This document shows, piece after piece, positions 1 through 5,640 of a stretch of DNA of 34,560 nucleotides; position 1 is the stretch's first letter, and the number at the start of each line of letters is the position of its first letter. Under the pieces are notes generated by a model. The model did no database searches and was not told the origin of the DNA. It saw only the letters and a list, made by a program, of their open reading frames with translations. Made by a program: the position numbers and the translations under genes. The stretch is from a virus. The stretch is taken from positions 1 to 34,560 of IMG/VR virus record IMGVR_UViG_3300024520_000272; one strand, written 5' to 3'.

Positions 1-335
1 TTGTCGAATACTTTTTTTTCCTGTTTATTAAGACATTTAAAGTGCACTCTAAATGAGCCGTCAGAAAAATGTTTCTCGCTTCTGGCATCTTCTATGCCGT
101 AAAGATCAATAGGGGTAATATCATTATCAATCTCTATCATATCTTCACATCTATCACAGGGAAGGGCAGAACACTCTGGACATAAATAACCGTCCCGATA
201 TTGTCCTTCTTTAAAAACAATTTTCCCGCCATACTCAGATTCATAATCAGCGTCGGCTGGAATTCTGTTTACAAATAGGCCAGTCCCGAATGAAGTATCC
301 CGACCGCAACAAACACATTTATTCCCGACGTCCAT
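1..335 (-). CDS. zinc-ribbon protein, unknown function (partial)
   Basis: An open frame runs from an ATG at 335 leftward off the window edge, about 111 codons without a stop. The protein begins MDVGNKCVCCGRD and has three Cys pairs (CVCC, CPEC, CDRC), so one or two zinc-binding knuckles are likely. The start overlaps the stop of the next gene in a TAATG, consistent with translational coupling. The C-terminus is missing. The gene carries GTCGGG words at 299 and 324, like the small-terminase gene. I do not recognise a family; the Cys pairs suggest nucleic-acid or protein binding only by analogy. Confidence 0.75.
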   Translation of the reverse strand, partial: MDVGNKCVCCGRDTSFGTGLFVNRIPADADYESEYGGKIVFKEGQYRDGYLCPECSALPCDRCEDMIEIDNDITPIDLYGIEDARSEKHFSDGSFRVHFKCLNKQEKKVFD

Positions 336-826
336 TAGATCAACCCCAGCTCAAAATCTATTATTTGATCTTCCCATTTATCAGTTAGCTCACTAACGTT
401 AAAATAGTCATCTAGCCCTGTATAGTCTGTAAAACAATCGGTGTTAGTGTTGCCCCCGTAATTAGTCCATATAATGCAATAATCACCACAATAGTATTCT
501 TCTGGAAATTCTTTTATTAATTGCTCATCGTCGCAAGTTTTGAAATGTTCCAAATACTCATCATAACAATTAGCTAAAGCATTTTTTCTAATAGATTTAA
601 TTAGTTGTTTATGAGTTTTAACTTTATGAGCTGGTAGTAGCTGAATATTACCCCGTCTCTCATCAAGCTCAATTTCTTTAAAAGTATCGGCCAGAGAATC
701 AAAATCATATCCCCAAGGAACTATCATATCTTCTCCGCCATTATCAAAAAGATCATAAGCATTTGCCCTATACATCAGTTTATGCTTCTCGCACTCGTCT
801 AGTATTGTTCTAAGTAGTGATTTCAT
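335..826 (-). CDS. hypothetical acidic protein, 163 aa
   Basis: The start ATG at 826 has AGGAG about six bases upstream. The protein is soluble and rich in Asp, Glu, Tyr and Cys, with no membrane segment. It is the longest gene of the leftward cluster that begins at 2118. The Cys residues (CDDE, YCGDYC, TDC) are not arranged as an obvious zinc ribbon. I do not recognise a family. Position in a run of tightly packed small genes suggests an early accessory or host-takeover protein, which is inference. Confidence 0.75.
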   Translation of the reverse strand: MKSLLRTILDECEKHKLMYRANAYDLFDNGGEDMIVPWGYDFDSLADTFKEIELDERRGNIQLLPAHKVKTHKQLIKSIRKNALANCYDEYLEHFKTCDDEQLIKEFPEEYYCGDYCIIWTNYGGNTNTDCFTDYTGLDDYFNVSELTDKWEDQIIDFELGLI

Positions 827-834
827 ATTTTCTC

Positions 835-1080
835 CTATGCGTAATAGTTATAAAATTCAATTATTTCTTTCTTGGTCTTTGGTGTTCTTAATGCTTTTAA
901 GCTAATAGGTAAACAATTCTCCTCAGTAAAACCTTGTCTAATAACTGCTGTAATAACTCCATATGTATATGAATCATCAATATTGATTTCATCAAAATAA
1001 GCGATAGCATCTTTTAGATTACCAAAGGCTCTGTTTCCACTCGCAAACTCAAAATCATCTGTTTGTACTACATATATCAT
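835..1080 (-). CDS. hypothetical protein, 81 aa
   Basis: A small soluble protein beginning MIYVVQTDDFEFASG. Its start overlaps the upstream stop by one base (TGATG), so it is probably translated by coupling. It has a mixed alpha/beta composition and no recognisable motif. It is part of the leftward cluster 2118 to 1, where each gene abuts or overlaps the next. Confidence 0.7.
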   Translation of the reverse strand: MIYVVQTDDFEFASGNRAFGNLKDAIAYFDEINIDDSYTYGVITAVIRQGFTEENCLPISLKALRTPKTKKEIIEFYNYYA

Positions 1081-1292
1081 CAGTTAATCTCCGCTTCAGA
1101 ATATCTAACTGTTGAGCCATTTTCAGATTCAGAAAAATATACATTTGAATCTTTGTATTTAACAATACCTTTATCTATTAAAGTTTCAGTATCAAAATAA
1201 GTATCAAGAGTGCCTTTGTCTATCATCTCCAAGACCATATCTCTGTCTTCCTTGCTATTGCATCTTACTGTTATGTCGTATGTATATTTCAT
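1080..1292 (-). CDS. hypothetical protein, 70 aa
   Basis: A small protein beginning MKYTYDITVRC. The start overlaps the upstream stop in an ATGA. The pattern of short beta strands and charged turns, ending SENGSTVRYSEAEIN, suggests a compact beta-rich fold, but no family is recognised. A rightward frame over 1210-1428 covers the same DNA and is a shadow. Confidence 0.7.
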   Translation of the reverse strand: MKYTYDITVRCNSKEDRDMVLEMIDKGTLDTYFDTETLIDKGIVKYKDSNVYFSESENGSTVRYSEAEIN

Positions 1293-1552
1293 TTTAAACT
1301 CCCGTCTTTATTCATACCGCATACAACATACTGATCTGATTCTGTTAAATACTCTGCGATTGCTTGGTTTAATTTTCGGCCTAGTGCTGTATGACTATCC
1401 GTATAATCAATGGGCAATGATTCATTAACAGAACCACTCCAAGCTAATTTATCTGAATAAGTAATGTTAATTTCAATATGGACGCTTCCCATATCAACTG
1501 ATCTCTTAGCGTAAAATTCGTTTTCTTTTTTTATGCCTAATTCGTTGCTCAT
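1289..1552 (-). CDS. hypothetical protein, 87 aa
   Basis: A small soluble protein beginning MSNELGIKKENEFYAK. It overlaps its upstream neighbour by one base (TAATG) and its downstream neighbour by four (ATGA). It alternates polar and hydrophobic residues (HIEINITYS), suggesting beta strands, followed by a helix (RKLNQAIAEYL). No family recognised. Confidence 0.7.
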   Translation of the reverse strand: MSNELGIKKENEFYAKRSVDMGSVHIEINITYSDKLAWSGSVNESLPIDYTDSHTALGRKLNQAIAEYLTESDQYVVCGMNKDGSLK

Positions 1553-1836
1553 TATTTACTCCCAAAGTTAAAATGAATGGATAGATGATCTAAGTTTTCA
1601 CTTGGCCAGAATATGTCCATATCATTTCTTTTCCTGTAGAAATATCTATGTACAGTATCCTCGTATTCTCTAAAGGTAGTCTTTGGCCAACCTTCTAAAA
1701 AAACTCCATGTAATTCATGTGAATGTTTCTCAGCTTTTCTAATGCCAGTTATTTTATTTAATTTTAAGAATCTTATTAGATCGACATACTTGTCGTGATC
1801 ATCTATAAAATCTTGGTATTGGTTATCTTTATTCAT
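1552..1836 (-). CDS. hypothetical protein, 94 aa
   Basis: A His- and aromatic-rich soluble protein with no Cys and no membrane segment. The GGAG overlapping the end of the upstream gene, nine bases before the ATG, is a plausible ribosome-binding site. Position in the leftward early cluster is the only functional clue. Confidence 0.7.
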   Translation of the reverse strand: MNKDNQYQDFIDDHDKYVDLIRFLKLNKITGIRKAEKHSHELHGVFLEGWPKTTFREYEDTVHRYFYRKRNDMDIFWPSENLDHLSIHFNFGSK

Positions 1837-1839
1837 TTT

Positions 1840-2118
1840 CTAAAGCTCCCAGTTTATTTTTGGTGGATTGTCAAAAAGACTCTTATTGAAAACTCGTAAT
1901 TCTGCCCCAGTAAAAGTTTCCAGTTTTTCAAGATAGACATTATAAATATTAATATCATTCTTTAAGTTCTTGCCCACCCATTCTAAAAGCTCGTCTATCT
2001 TATCGTGATCTATTTTTGGATAAGGGTCAGATACTCCTATACCTGCTATATCAACTGGGTTCATTTTCTTCTCCAGATTAGCAAGTCGTCTATCAACATT
2101 CTTTTTATCTTTATTCAT
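1840..2118 (-). CDS. hypothetical protein, 92 aa; first gene of leftward cluster
   Basis: The start ATG at 2118 follows AGGAAA on the minus strand. The N-terminus is basic (MNKDKKNVDRRLANLEKKM) and probably helical, and the remainder is acidic. It is the promoter-proximal gene of the leftward cluster, facing the rightward cluster across the divergent region 2119-2272. No family recognised. Confidence 0.7.
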   Translation of the reverse strand: MNKDKKNVDRRLANLEKKMNPVDIAGIGVSDPYPKIDHDKIDELLEWVGKNLKNDINIYNVYLEKLETFTGAELRVFNKSLFDNPPKINWEL

Positions 2119-2272
2119 AATTTTTATTTCCTATAAATTTATTACTTTCTAATAATGCCTGTACTAAATCTAAATTGCAAACAATTTGTGTAAAACATTT
2201 TTAGTACAAACAGTAGACAGTAATTAATTATTAATGTTAGTATCTGGTTTTGTTAATCAAAGGAGAAAATAA
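2119..2272. promoter_or_regulatory. divergent promoter/operator region 1
   Basis: This gap separates two divergent clusters. It holds a perfect 9-base inverted repeat, TGTACTAAA (2160-2168) and TTTAGTACA (2200-2208), and within that span a smaller one, AAATTG-caaa-CAATTT (2172-2187). A possible rightward promoter is TAGACA (2214-2219), an 18-base spacer, then TAGTAT (2238-2243); both boxes match consensus only in part. A leftward promoter could use TTTACA on the minus strand near 2189-2194. The inverted repeat is a candidate operator controlling both directions. Confidence 0.45.
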
Positions 2273-2710
2273 ATGAATGAAGCTCATCAAATATCAAAAC
2301 AAAAATTGATAGAGAATAAAATAGGTTTCTGTATGTTTGATTTAGATACAGCAAAATCTGTTGTTATAGATTGTACCGAAGATTTAAAAATAGAATCCTT
2401 ATGTCATTCAGACGGGGAACTAGATAATGACGGCCATAATCTATTGGTAAAAATAAACAACTCTGAATACAAAGACGCATATATGTTTATGGCGTCTGTA
2501 GACTATCAAGACTTTGAAGAAGATTTCTATGGCCAATCTTTAAGGCAGATCAAAAACAGCCCCGACCATTACGAAACACATTCCAGAGACTATGTTGAAA
2601 AGTTAGTAATAGGTTTTATAAACAAAAATCAAATACTCGCTCAATATGGAAAAGACAGCGAAGGAATATTTCAAGTAGATTATATAGTTAAGGAGAGCAA
2701 CAATGAATAA
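2273..2710 (+). CDS. hypothetical protein, 145 aa; first gene of rightward cluster
   Basis: A strong AAAGGAGAAAATAA site precedes the ATG. The protein is soluble and acidic, beginning MNEAHQISKQKLIENK. It ends by overlapping the next gene by eight bases (ATGAATAA), with an AAGGAG site just before that overlap. No family recognised. Confidence 0.75.
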   Translation: MNEAHQISKQKLIENKIGFCMFDLDTAKSVVIDCTEDLKIESLCHSDGELDNDGHNLLVKINNSEYKDAYMFMASVDYQDFEEDFYGQSLRQIKNSPDHYETHSRDYVEKLVIGFINKNQILAQYGKDSEGIFQVDYIVKESNNE

Positions 2711-2906
2711 ATGGCAACAAGATACTTGGGCGGATATAGAAAACGAAGAAGGAGAATTGGTAGATGCTAATCTCTGGACGTGTGATGTATCTGGCCGACA
2801 ATACATTTCTTTTTATTCGACCAGTAGAAACAATAAAGGATTCTTAGAGACAGATACTTCTGTGGTCTTAGCAACCTTTAAAGTAATTCTCGAAGAGAAA
2901 GAATGA
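2703..2906 (+). CDS. hypothetical acidic protein, 67 aa
   Basis: It starts inside the end of the preceding gene behind AAGGAGAGCAACA. The sequence (MNKWQQDTWADIENEEGELV, then a beta-rich region) is acidic and soluble, with one Cys. No recognised family. Likely early and translationally coupled to its neighbours. Confidence 0.7.
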   Translation: MNKWQQDTWADIENEEGELVDANLWTCDVSGRQYISFYSTSRNNKGFLETDTSVVLATFKVILEEKE

Positions 2907-2990
2907 ATGGAATTTTTATTATTAATTATGGCAATACTTTTGTATGTGCTAGACAGTTCGCAAGAAAGCGAGGAGAACGAAGATGAATAA
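2907..2990 (+). CDS. predicted 27-aa membrane microprotein
   Basis: The frame MEFLLLIMAILLYVLDSSQE... encodes one hydrophobic helix (residues 2-15) and an acidic tail ending SEENEDE. It fills the gap between its two neighbours and carries in its last codons the ribosome-binding site and start of the next gene. A second open frame, ATG 2903 to stop 2986 (MNGIFIINYGNTFVCARQ...), overlaps it and is coupled to the upstream stop by ATGA. I cannot tell from sequence which is made. The membrane-anchor version looks more protein-like. Confidence 0.45.
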   Translation: MEFLLLIMAILLYVLDSSQESEENEDE

Positions 2991-3234
2991 TTTAATAACA
3001 GAAAAAGAATCAATCATATGGGCGAGCGGTCATTTTCAATCTCAACATCTACCAGATGAATATGACGAATGGAAGGATGAGGAATTGAACGAGCATCTTA
3101 TAGACTTTGCTTGGGAACCATTTCAATATCATTCAGCCGATCAAATTTGGGATTTCATACTAGGTCTTGCATTTGATTTTAGAGAAACTTTTAACAGAAA
3201 AATAAAGGAGAACGAAGATGAAACAGGATACTAA
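2983..3234 (+). CDS. hypothetical protein, 83 aa
   Basis: The start lies in the first copy of the GGAGAACGAAGATGA cassette. The protein is rich in Trp, Asp and Glu (MNNLITEKESIIWASG, then DEYDEWKDEELNEHL) and appears helical and soluble. It reads through the second cassette copy as KENEDETGY. No family recognised. Confidence 0.7.
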   Translation: MNNLITEKESIIWASGHFQSQHLPDEYDEWKDEELNEHLIDFAWEPFQYHSADQIWDFILGLAFDFRETFNRKIKENEDETGY

Positions 3235-3418
3235 TCAAGAAAGCGTAAACTTTTTATTCACTCATCAAGGCAAAGAGTATGAGATTGTGCTTGATGATGA
3301 GGGTAAATATCTAAGAGTTATTAGATGTGAACCAGACGATAACGAAAATATTACTTGGGAGTATGGAGAAGTAGTATTTGAATCAACAATTAATTTAAAG
3401 GAGAACGAAGATGAGTAA
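3218..3418 (+). CDS. hypothetical acidic protein, 66 aa
   Basis: It begins in the second cassette copy (3207-3221) and ends in the third as KENEDE-stop. The core is beta-rich (KEYEIVLDDEGKYLRVIRCE). It is very acidic. A DNA-mimic role is conceivable, as for other small acidic phage proteins, but nothing in the sequence proves it. Confidence 0.7.
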   Translation: MKQDTNQESVNFLFTHQGKEYEIVLDDEGKYLRVIRCEPDDNENITWEYGEVVFESTINLKENEDE

Positions 3419-3578
3419 AACTATGTGTTGCTCTGTTTGTAAGCAAGATAATATTTCTTGGCGAGTATGGGCAGATGAATTAAATAATGTTAATGGCAGT
3501 TGCGAAGATAAATTTGTTTATTGTGATAATTGCGAAGATGAAACTACAGCTATTTTTAAGGAAACCGAAGATGAATAA
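3411..3578 (+). CDS. zinc-ribbon-like microprotein, 55 aa
   Basis: This 55-codon frame begins MSKTMCCSVCKQDN and ends FKETEDE. Two Cys pairs, CCSVC near residues 6-10 and CDNC near 38-41, fit a small zinc ribbon. The start sits in the third cassette copy (3400-3414) and the end in the fourth (3560-3574), so it belongs to the same chain as its neighbours. The overlapping longer frame starting at 3487 is out of phase here. Confidence 0.65.
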   Translation: MSKTMCCSVCKQDNISWRVWADELNNVNGSCEDKFVYCDNCEDETTAIFKETEDE

Positions 3579-3702
3579 AGTAATTATAGAATTAGAATTT
3601 GATGATAAGCCGACTGATGCAGATGTTTACAATTATCTGAATGAGTTAATGGATAATGATTGTTTGGGATATGAAATAAAGGAAACCGAAGATGAGGACT
3701 AA
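3571..3702 (+). CDS. hypothetical acidic protein, 43 aa
   Basis: The start is placed at 3571, in the fourth junction cassette (GGAAACCGAAGATGA), rather than at an upstream in-frame ATG at 3487, because the cassette supplies a ribosome-binding site. The protein is MNKVIIELEFDDKPTDADV... and ends KETEDED. Its last codons form a fifth junction cassette with no gene of any length after it. Its TAA at 3700-3702 overlaps the TAG of the convergent terminase gene. Confidence 0.65.
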   Translation: MNKVIIELEFDDKPTDADVYNYLNELMDNDCLGYEIKETEDED

Positions 3703-4364
3703 TCCTCGTCCTCTTCTCCAGCTTCTTTAGGCAAAGGTCTAGCCCTACTTTTTTTCTTAACAACTTTCTCTTCAACAATCTCCCCGACCTCTATTTCCTC
3801 AGATCCCGACTTCCCCGACTTGTCTGCAATTTCGACTCCCGACTTATGTTCAATGGCCTGCTTCCCGAGTAGATCCGCTAGCCTTCTTTCAACTTCTCCC
3901 CGACTCATTTGATCTACCTTCCCATGCAATACTTCCCGACGATCGACAATTAAGCCCCCGACTTTTAAAAGTAAATTCTGGGCGTTAATTGCCGCCGTAA
4001 AGTTTCCTTGCGACCAGGCATCATCTCTTAGCTTATACAAGTCCTCGACTGCTCCCTCATGCGTAAGCTCAAACTTCTTCTTGGCTTCGCCCATCAGTCT
4101 TTCGTATTCCCGATACACATGCTGGTACTTCCCGTTAGGCCCCATGTACCGACTAATAACTTTTGGATTCTTAAACCCAGCCTTCTTTGCCGCTTCTGCA
4201 AATGTAAGAGTAGGATCGTTGACTGCATTCCAGACTAACAAACGCTGACGCTTGGTTAGATTCTTCTCGTTATGATTCATATACTCAACAGGCATATCCT
4301 CTGCATCTTCTAATACAGGCTCAACTTTCACCTTTGCTCTTATCCTTGATTCGTCCTTGCTCAT
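3699..4364 (-). CDS. terminase small subunit (TerS) candidate
   Basis: Predicted DNA-recognition subunit of the packaging motor. The 221-aa protein has an N-terminal HTH-like region (about residues 36-70, NLTKRQRLLVWNAV then FAEAAKKAGFKN). A central helical part includes LLLKVGGLIVDRREVLHGKV and MSRGEVERRLADLLG, a layout I know from phage small terminases. The tail is charged and ends EEDED. The ATG at 4364 follows AAGGAGAAAG. No large terminase is adjacent, which is unusual. The start lies inside the end of a 56-aa frame. Its TAG is interleaved with the convergent TAA. Alternative: another HTH DNA-binding protein. Confidence 0.65.
   Translation of the reverse strand: MSKDESRIRAKVKVEPVLEDAEDMPVEYMNHNEKNLTKRQRLLVWNAVNDPTLTFAEAAKKAGFKNPKVISRYMGPNGKYQHVYREYERLMGEAKKKFELTHEGAVEDLYKLRDDAWSQGNFTAAINAQNLLLKVGGLIVDRREVLHGKVDQMSRGEVERRLADLLGKQAIEHKSGVEIADKSGKSGSEEIEVGEIVEEKVVKKKSRARPLPKEAGEEDED
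3783..3962 (-). repeat. GTCGGG word cluster inside the TerS gene
   Basis: Seven exact CCCGAC words on the given strand (GTCGGG on the coding strand) start at 3783, 3805, 3814, 3838, 3899, 3935 and 3957. Near-matches follow at 3864 (CCCGAG) and 4109 (CCCGAT). They fall in all three codon phases: Val-Gly twice, Lys-Ser-Gly three times, and Arg-centred (CGG codon) twice. A simple amino-acid repeat therefore does not explain them. Two more exact copies are in the left-edge gene at 299 and 324. Confidence 0.75.
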
Positions 4365-4491
4365 CTTTCTCCTTATAGCTAATAAGCCGTCCGTTAAAAT
4401 ACCTAACTAATTCTACTACATCTGGTCTTTCTAGCAAAACAACGATTTCCTTGGGCAAAACCTTGCTGCATTTTTCTGTTAATTTATACAT
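4321..4491 (-). CDS. hypothetical protein, 56 aa, overlapping TerS start
   Basis: A 56-codon frame (MYKLTEKCSKVLPKEIVVLL...) with a good GGAGAAGAT-ATG site at 4491. It overlaps the TerS start by 44 bases in another frame. The sequence looks like a short helical domain with a basic, Lys-rich tail. Its ribosome-binding site and position just downstream of the promoter region support it. No family recognised. Confidence 0.55.
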   Translation of the reverse strand: MYKLTEKCSKVLPKEIVVLLERPDVVELVRYFNGRLISYKEKDEQGRIKDKSKGES

Positions 4492-4503
4492 ATCTTCTCC
4501 TAC

Positions 4504-4821
4504 TTTTGTCAGAGCCTATGACAAAACTCTGACAAAACTCCAAACGTGATAGAGTAAGGGTATACAGAGTAATATATATGTCTATATATATAGTTTTGTC
4601 ATACTTTATCTTACCTACCCTTTTCTTTTTCATTTTTAGGTACATTTGTAGGGTTATTTTAAGGGTACCCTGACAATATGACAAAACGCCTAAACCCTAC
4701 TGCTATAACCTTTTCTCTTGTCAGAGGTTTCTGACACTCTGACAAAACTACCCTGTTTTTAACTAAATATAGACAGTTTCGACCTATAAGGGGGTACTTT
4801 TGTCAGAAAAGCCTGACAAAA
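4504..4821. repeat. TGACAAAA repeat array in intergenic region
   Basis: The gene-free stretch 4492-4821 contains eight exact copies of TGACAAAA. Those reading rightward are at 4519, 4530, 4679, 4740 and 4814; those reading leftward (TTTTGTCA) start at 4504, 4594 and 4798. Shorter relatives are TGACAA at 4671, TTGTCA at 4718 and TGACA at 4732. Two pairs form inverted repeats, 4504-4526 (7-base spacer) and 4798-4821 (8-base spacer). A third, TGTCAGA-ggtt-TCTGACA, is around 4719-4736. Candidate roles are operators, origin iterons or terminase-binding (cos/pac) sites. Confidence 0.8.
4656..4684 (-). promoter_or_regulatory. putative sigma70-type promoter for TerS unit
   Basis: On the minus strand, TTGTCA (4684-4679) is followed by a 17-base spacer and TAAAAT (4661-4656). 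Each box differs from consensus at one position. The -35 box is the core of a TGACAAAA repeat, so a protein bound to the repeats would occlude or recruit polymerase here. It points toward the 56-aa gene and TerS. Confidence 0.5.
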
Positions 4822-5085
4822 CTATTCGGGATCTTTTTCCTCAGGTGTGAAGATAATTTCTTTCTCCATACCAAACTCTGAATTAAGTATGTGATCTATC
4901 TTAGATATACCGTCTTCGACTGTCTTTGCGTAATTAATAGTTTCAGTTACGCCGTAAGTAAAGATCAACAAAGCCGTAAACTCTGCGTCTGCTCCTCTGG
5001 ATATAAAATCTTCAAAGAGACTATCAAGTCTGCGTCGACCTTCCTCGAGTGTTGGTGGGCCTTTCTCCATTTTAAGTATCTTCAT
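4822..5085 (-). CDS. hypothetical protein, 87 aa
   Basis: A soluble, largely helical acidic protein: MKILKMEKGPPTLEEGRRRL and later FTALLIFTYGVTETINYAK. Its stop abuts the repeat array on its 3' side. An in-frame Met at residue 6 is an alternative start. No family recognised. Confidence 0.65.
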   Translation of the reverse strand: MKILKMEKGPPTLEEGRRRLDSLFEDFISRGADAEFTALLIFTYGVTETINYAKTVEDGISKIDHILNSEFGMEKEIIFTPEEKDPE

Positions 5086-5099
5086 ACCTAAAGTTTAAC

Positions 5100-5324
5100 T
5101 TATAATTCTTCGTAAGGGTACATCCAGACAGGGGTACTGCCGCCAACGTAAGATCCGCCAACGTTAAACTCAAAGTATTCTATCGCTTCCTCGTCTGACA
5201 TTTCGTGATCTCTAATCAACATGTCTATGCATTTATTGGCGTCGTAGATGAGACGTTCCTCACCTGTAGCTATATCCATGCACATACCAATAATGGCTTC
5301 GTTAAATCCGTCTGCTTTCAACAT
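5100..5324 (-). CDS. conserved phage protein of unknown function, 74 aa
   Basis: It begins MLKADGFNEAIIGMC and contains YDANKCIDMLIRDHEMSDEEAIEYFEFNVGGSYVGG in two parts. From memory, this pattern (a Tyr/Asp segment, an acidic helix, an EFNV segment, then a Gly-rich turn and a final PVW) belongs to a widely spread small phage protein family without a known function. GGAG lies seven bases before the ATG, and an inverted repeat lies further upstream. Confidence 0.7.
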   Translation of the reverse strand: MLKADGFNEAIIGMCMDIATGEERLIYDANKCIDMLIRDHEMSDEEAIEYFEFNVGGSYVGGSTPVWMYPYEEL

Positions 5325-5460
5325 ATTATCTCCAATAATAAAAGGTGAGATGTTCTTGTTGCAAAACTACATCTCAAAGTTTATGGAAACAGGAATGAAT
5401 AAACCCTGTTGCAACTGCACTTCTATTGTTTATACAAGCCAGGTGTTTGCCTGTTCGCGA
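5325..5460. promoter_or_regulatory. intergenic leader with 31-base inverted repeat
   Basis: The gap upstream of the 74-aa gene holds TGAGATGT (5346-5353), 15 bases, then ACATCTCA (5369-5376), a perfect 8-base inverted repeat. The same architecture, with different but compensating arm bases, recurs at 11145-11175. A weaker pair, ACAGG and CCTGT, lies between about 5389 and 5412. As RNA on the minus strand the main repeat would form a hairpin shortly before the ribosome-binding site; as DNA it would be an operator. Confidence 0.5.
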
Positions 5461-5640
5461 TTAGCAAGGGGGTTCTTGGGAATGAACGTAACCGTCCCAA
5501 AAATCTTCTAATAAACTTGGCGTGTATAAGATGTTCAGCTTACGCATCTCTTCTACAAATTTTTCAAACGAATTGCAAGAAGCCGAAACGCATTCAGCGT
5601 CCTCTTGCATACCAATTAATAAATCACCTATTTTGCTCAT
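5461..5640 (-). CDS. small phage protein, 59 aa
   Basis: The start is placed at 5640 (MSKIGDLLIGMQEDAEC), where GGAGAAGGT precedes the ATG and the upstream stop overlaps as ATGA. An upstream start at 5682 has no such support. The IGDLLIGMQEDA opening resembles short proteins common in phage early regions; function unknown. Confidence 0.65.
   Translation of the reverse strand: MSKIGDLLIGMQEDAECVSASCNSFEKFVEEMRKLNILYTPSLLEDFWDGYVHSQEPPC

Larger units (their letters stand above)
2972..3695 (+). repeat. five-copy gene-junction cassette GGAGAACGAAGATGA
   Basis: Exact copies of GGAGAACGAAGATGA lie at 2972-2986, 3207-3221 and 3400-3414. A variant, GGAAACCGAAGATGA, lies at 3560-3574 and 3681-3695. 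Each copy encodes the acidic end of one gene (K-E-N/T-E-D-E) in one frame and at the same time supplies the Shine-Dalgarno site and ATG of the next. The dual use shows in the overlapping stops ATGAATAA and ATGAGTAA. Confidence 0.85.

Noticed and set aside
4484-4684. Leftward 66-codon frame in the repeat region
   Set aside because: It needs a TTG start with no ribosome-binding site, and it runs over the TGACAAAA repeats and the candidate promoter.
4504-4821. CRISPR array or intron-like repeats
   Set aside because: Repeat words are only 8 bases, in both orientations and at irregular spacing, with no cas genes.
4798-4821. Intrinsic terminator after the 87-aa leftward gene
   Set aside because: The stem TTTTGTCAG/CTGACAAAA is not followed by a T-tract, and the same word is repeated elsewhere in the gap, so it belongs to the array.
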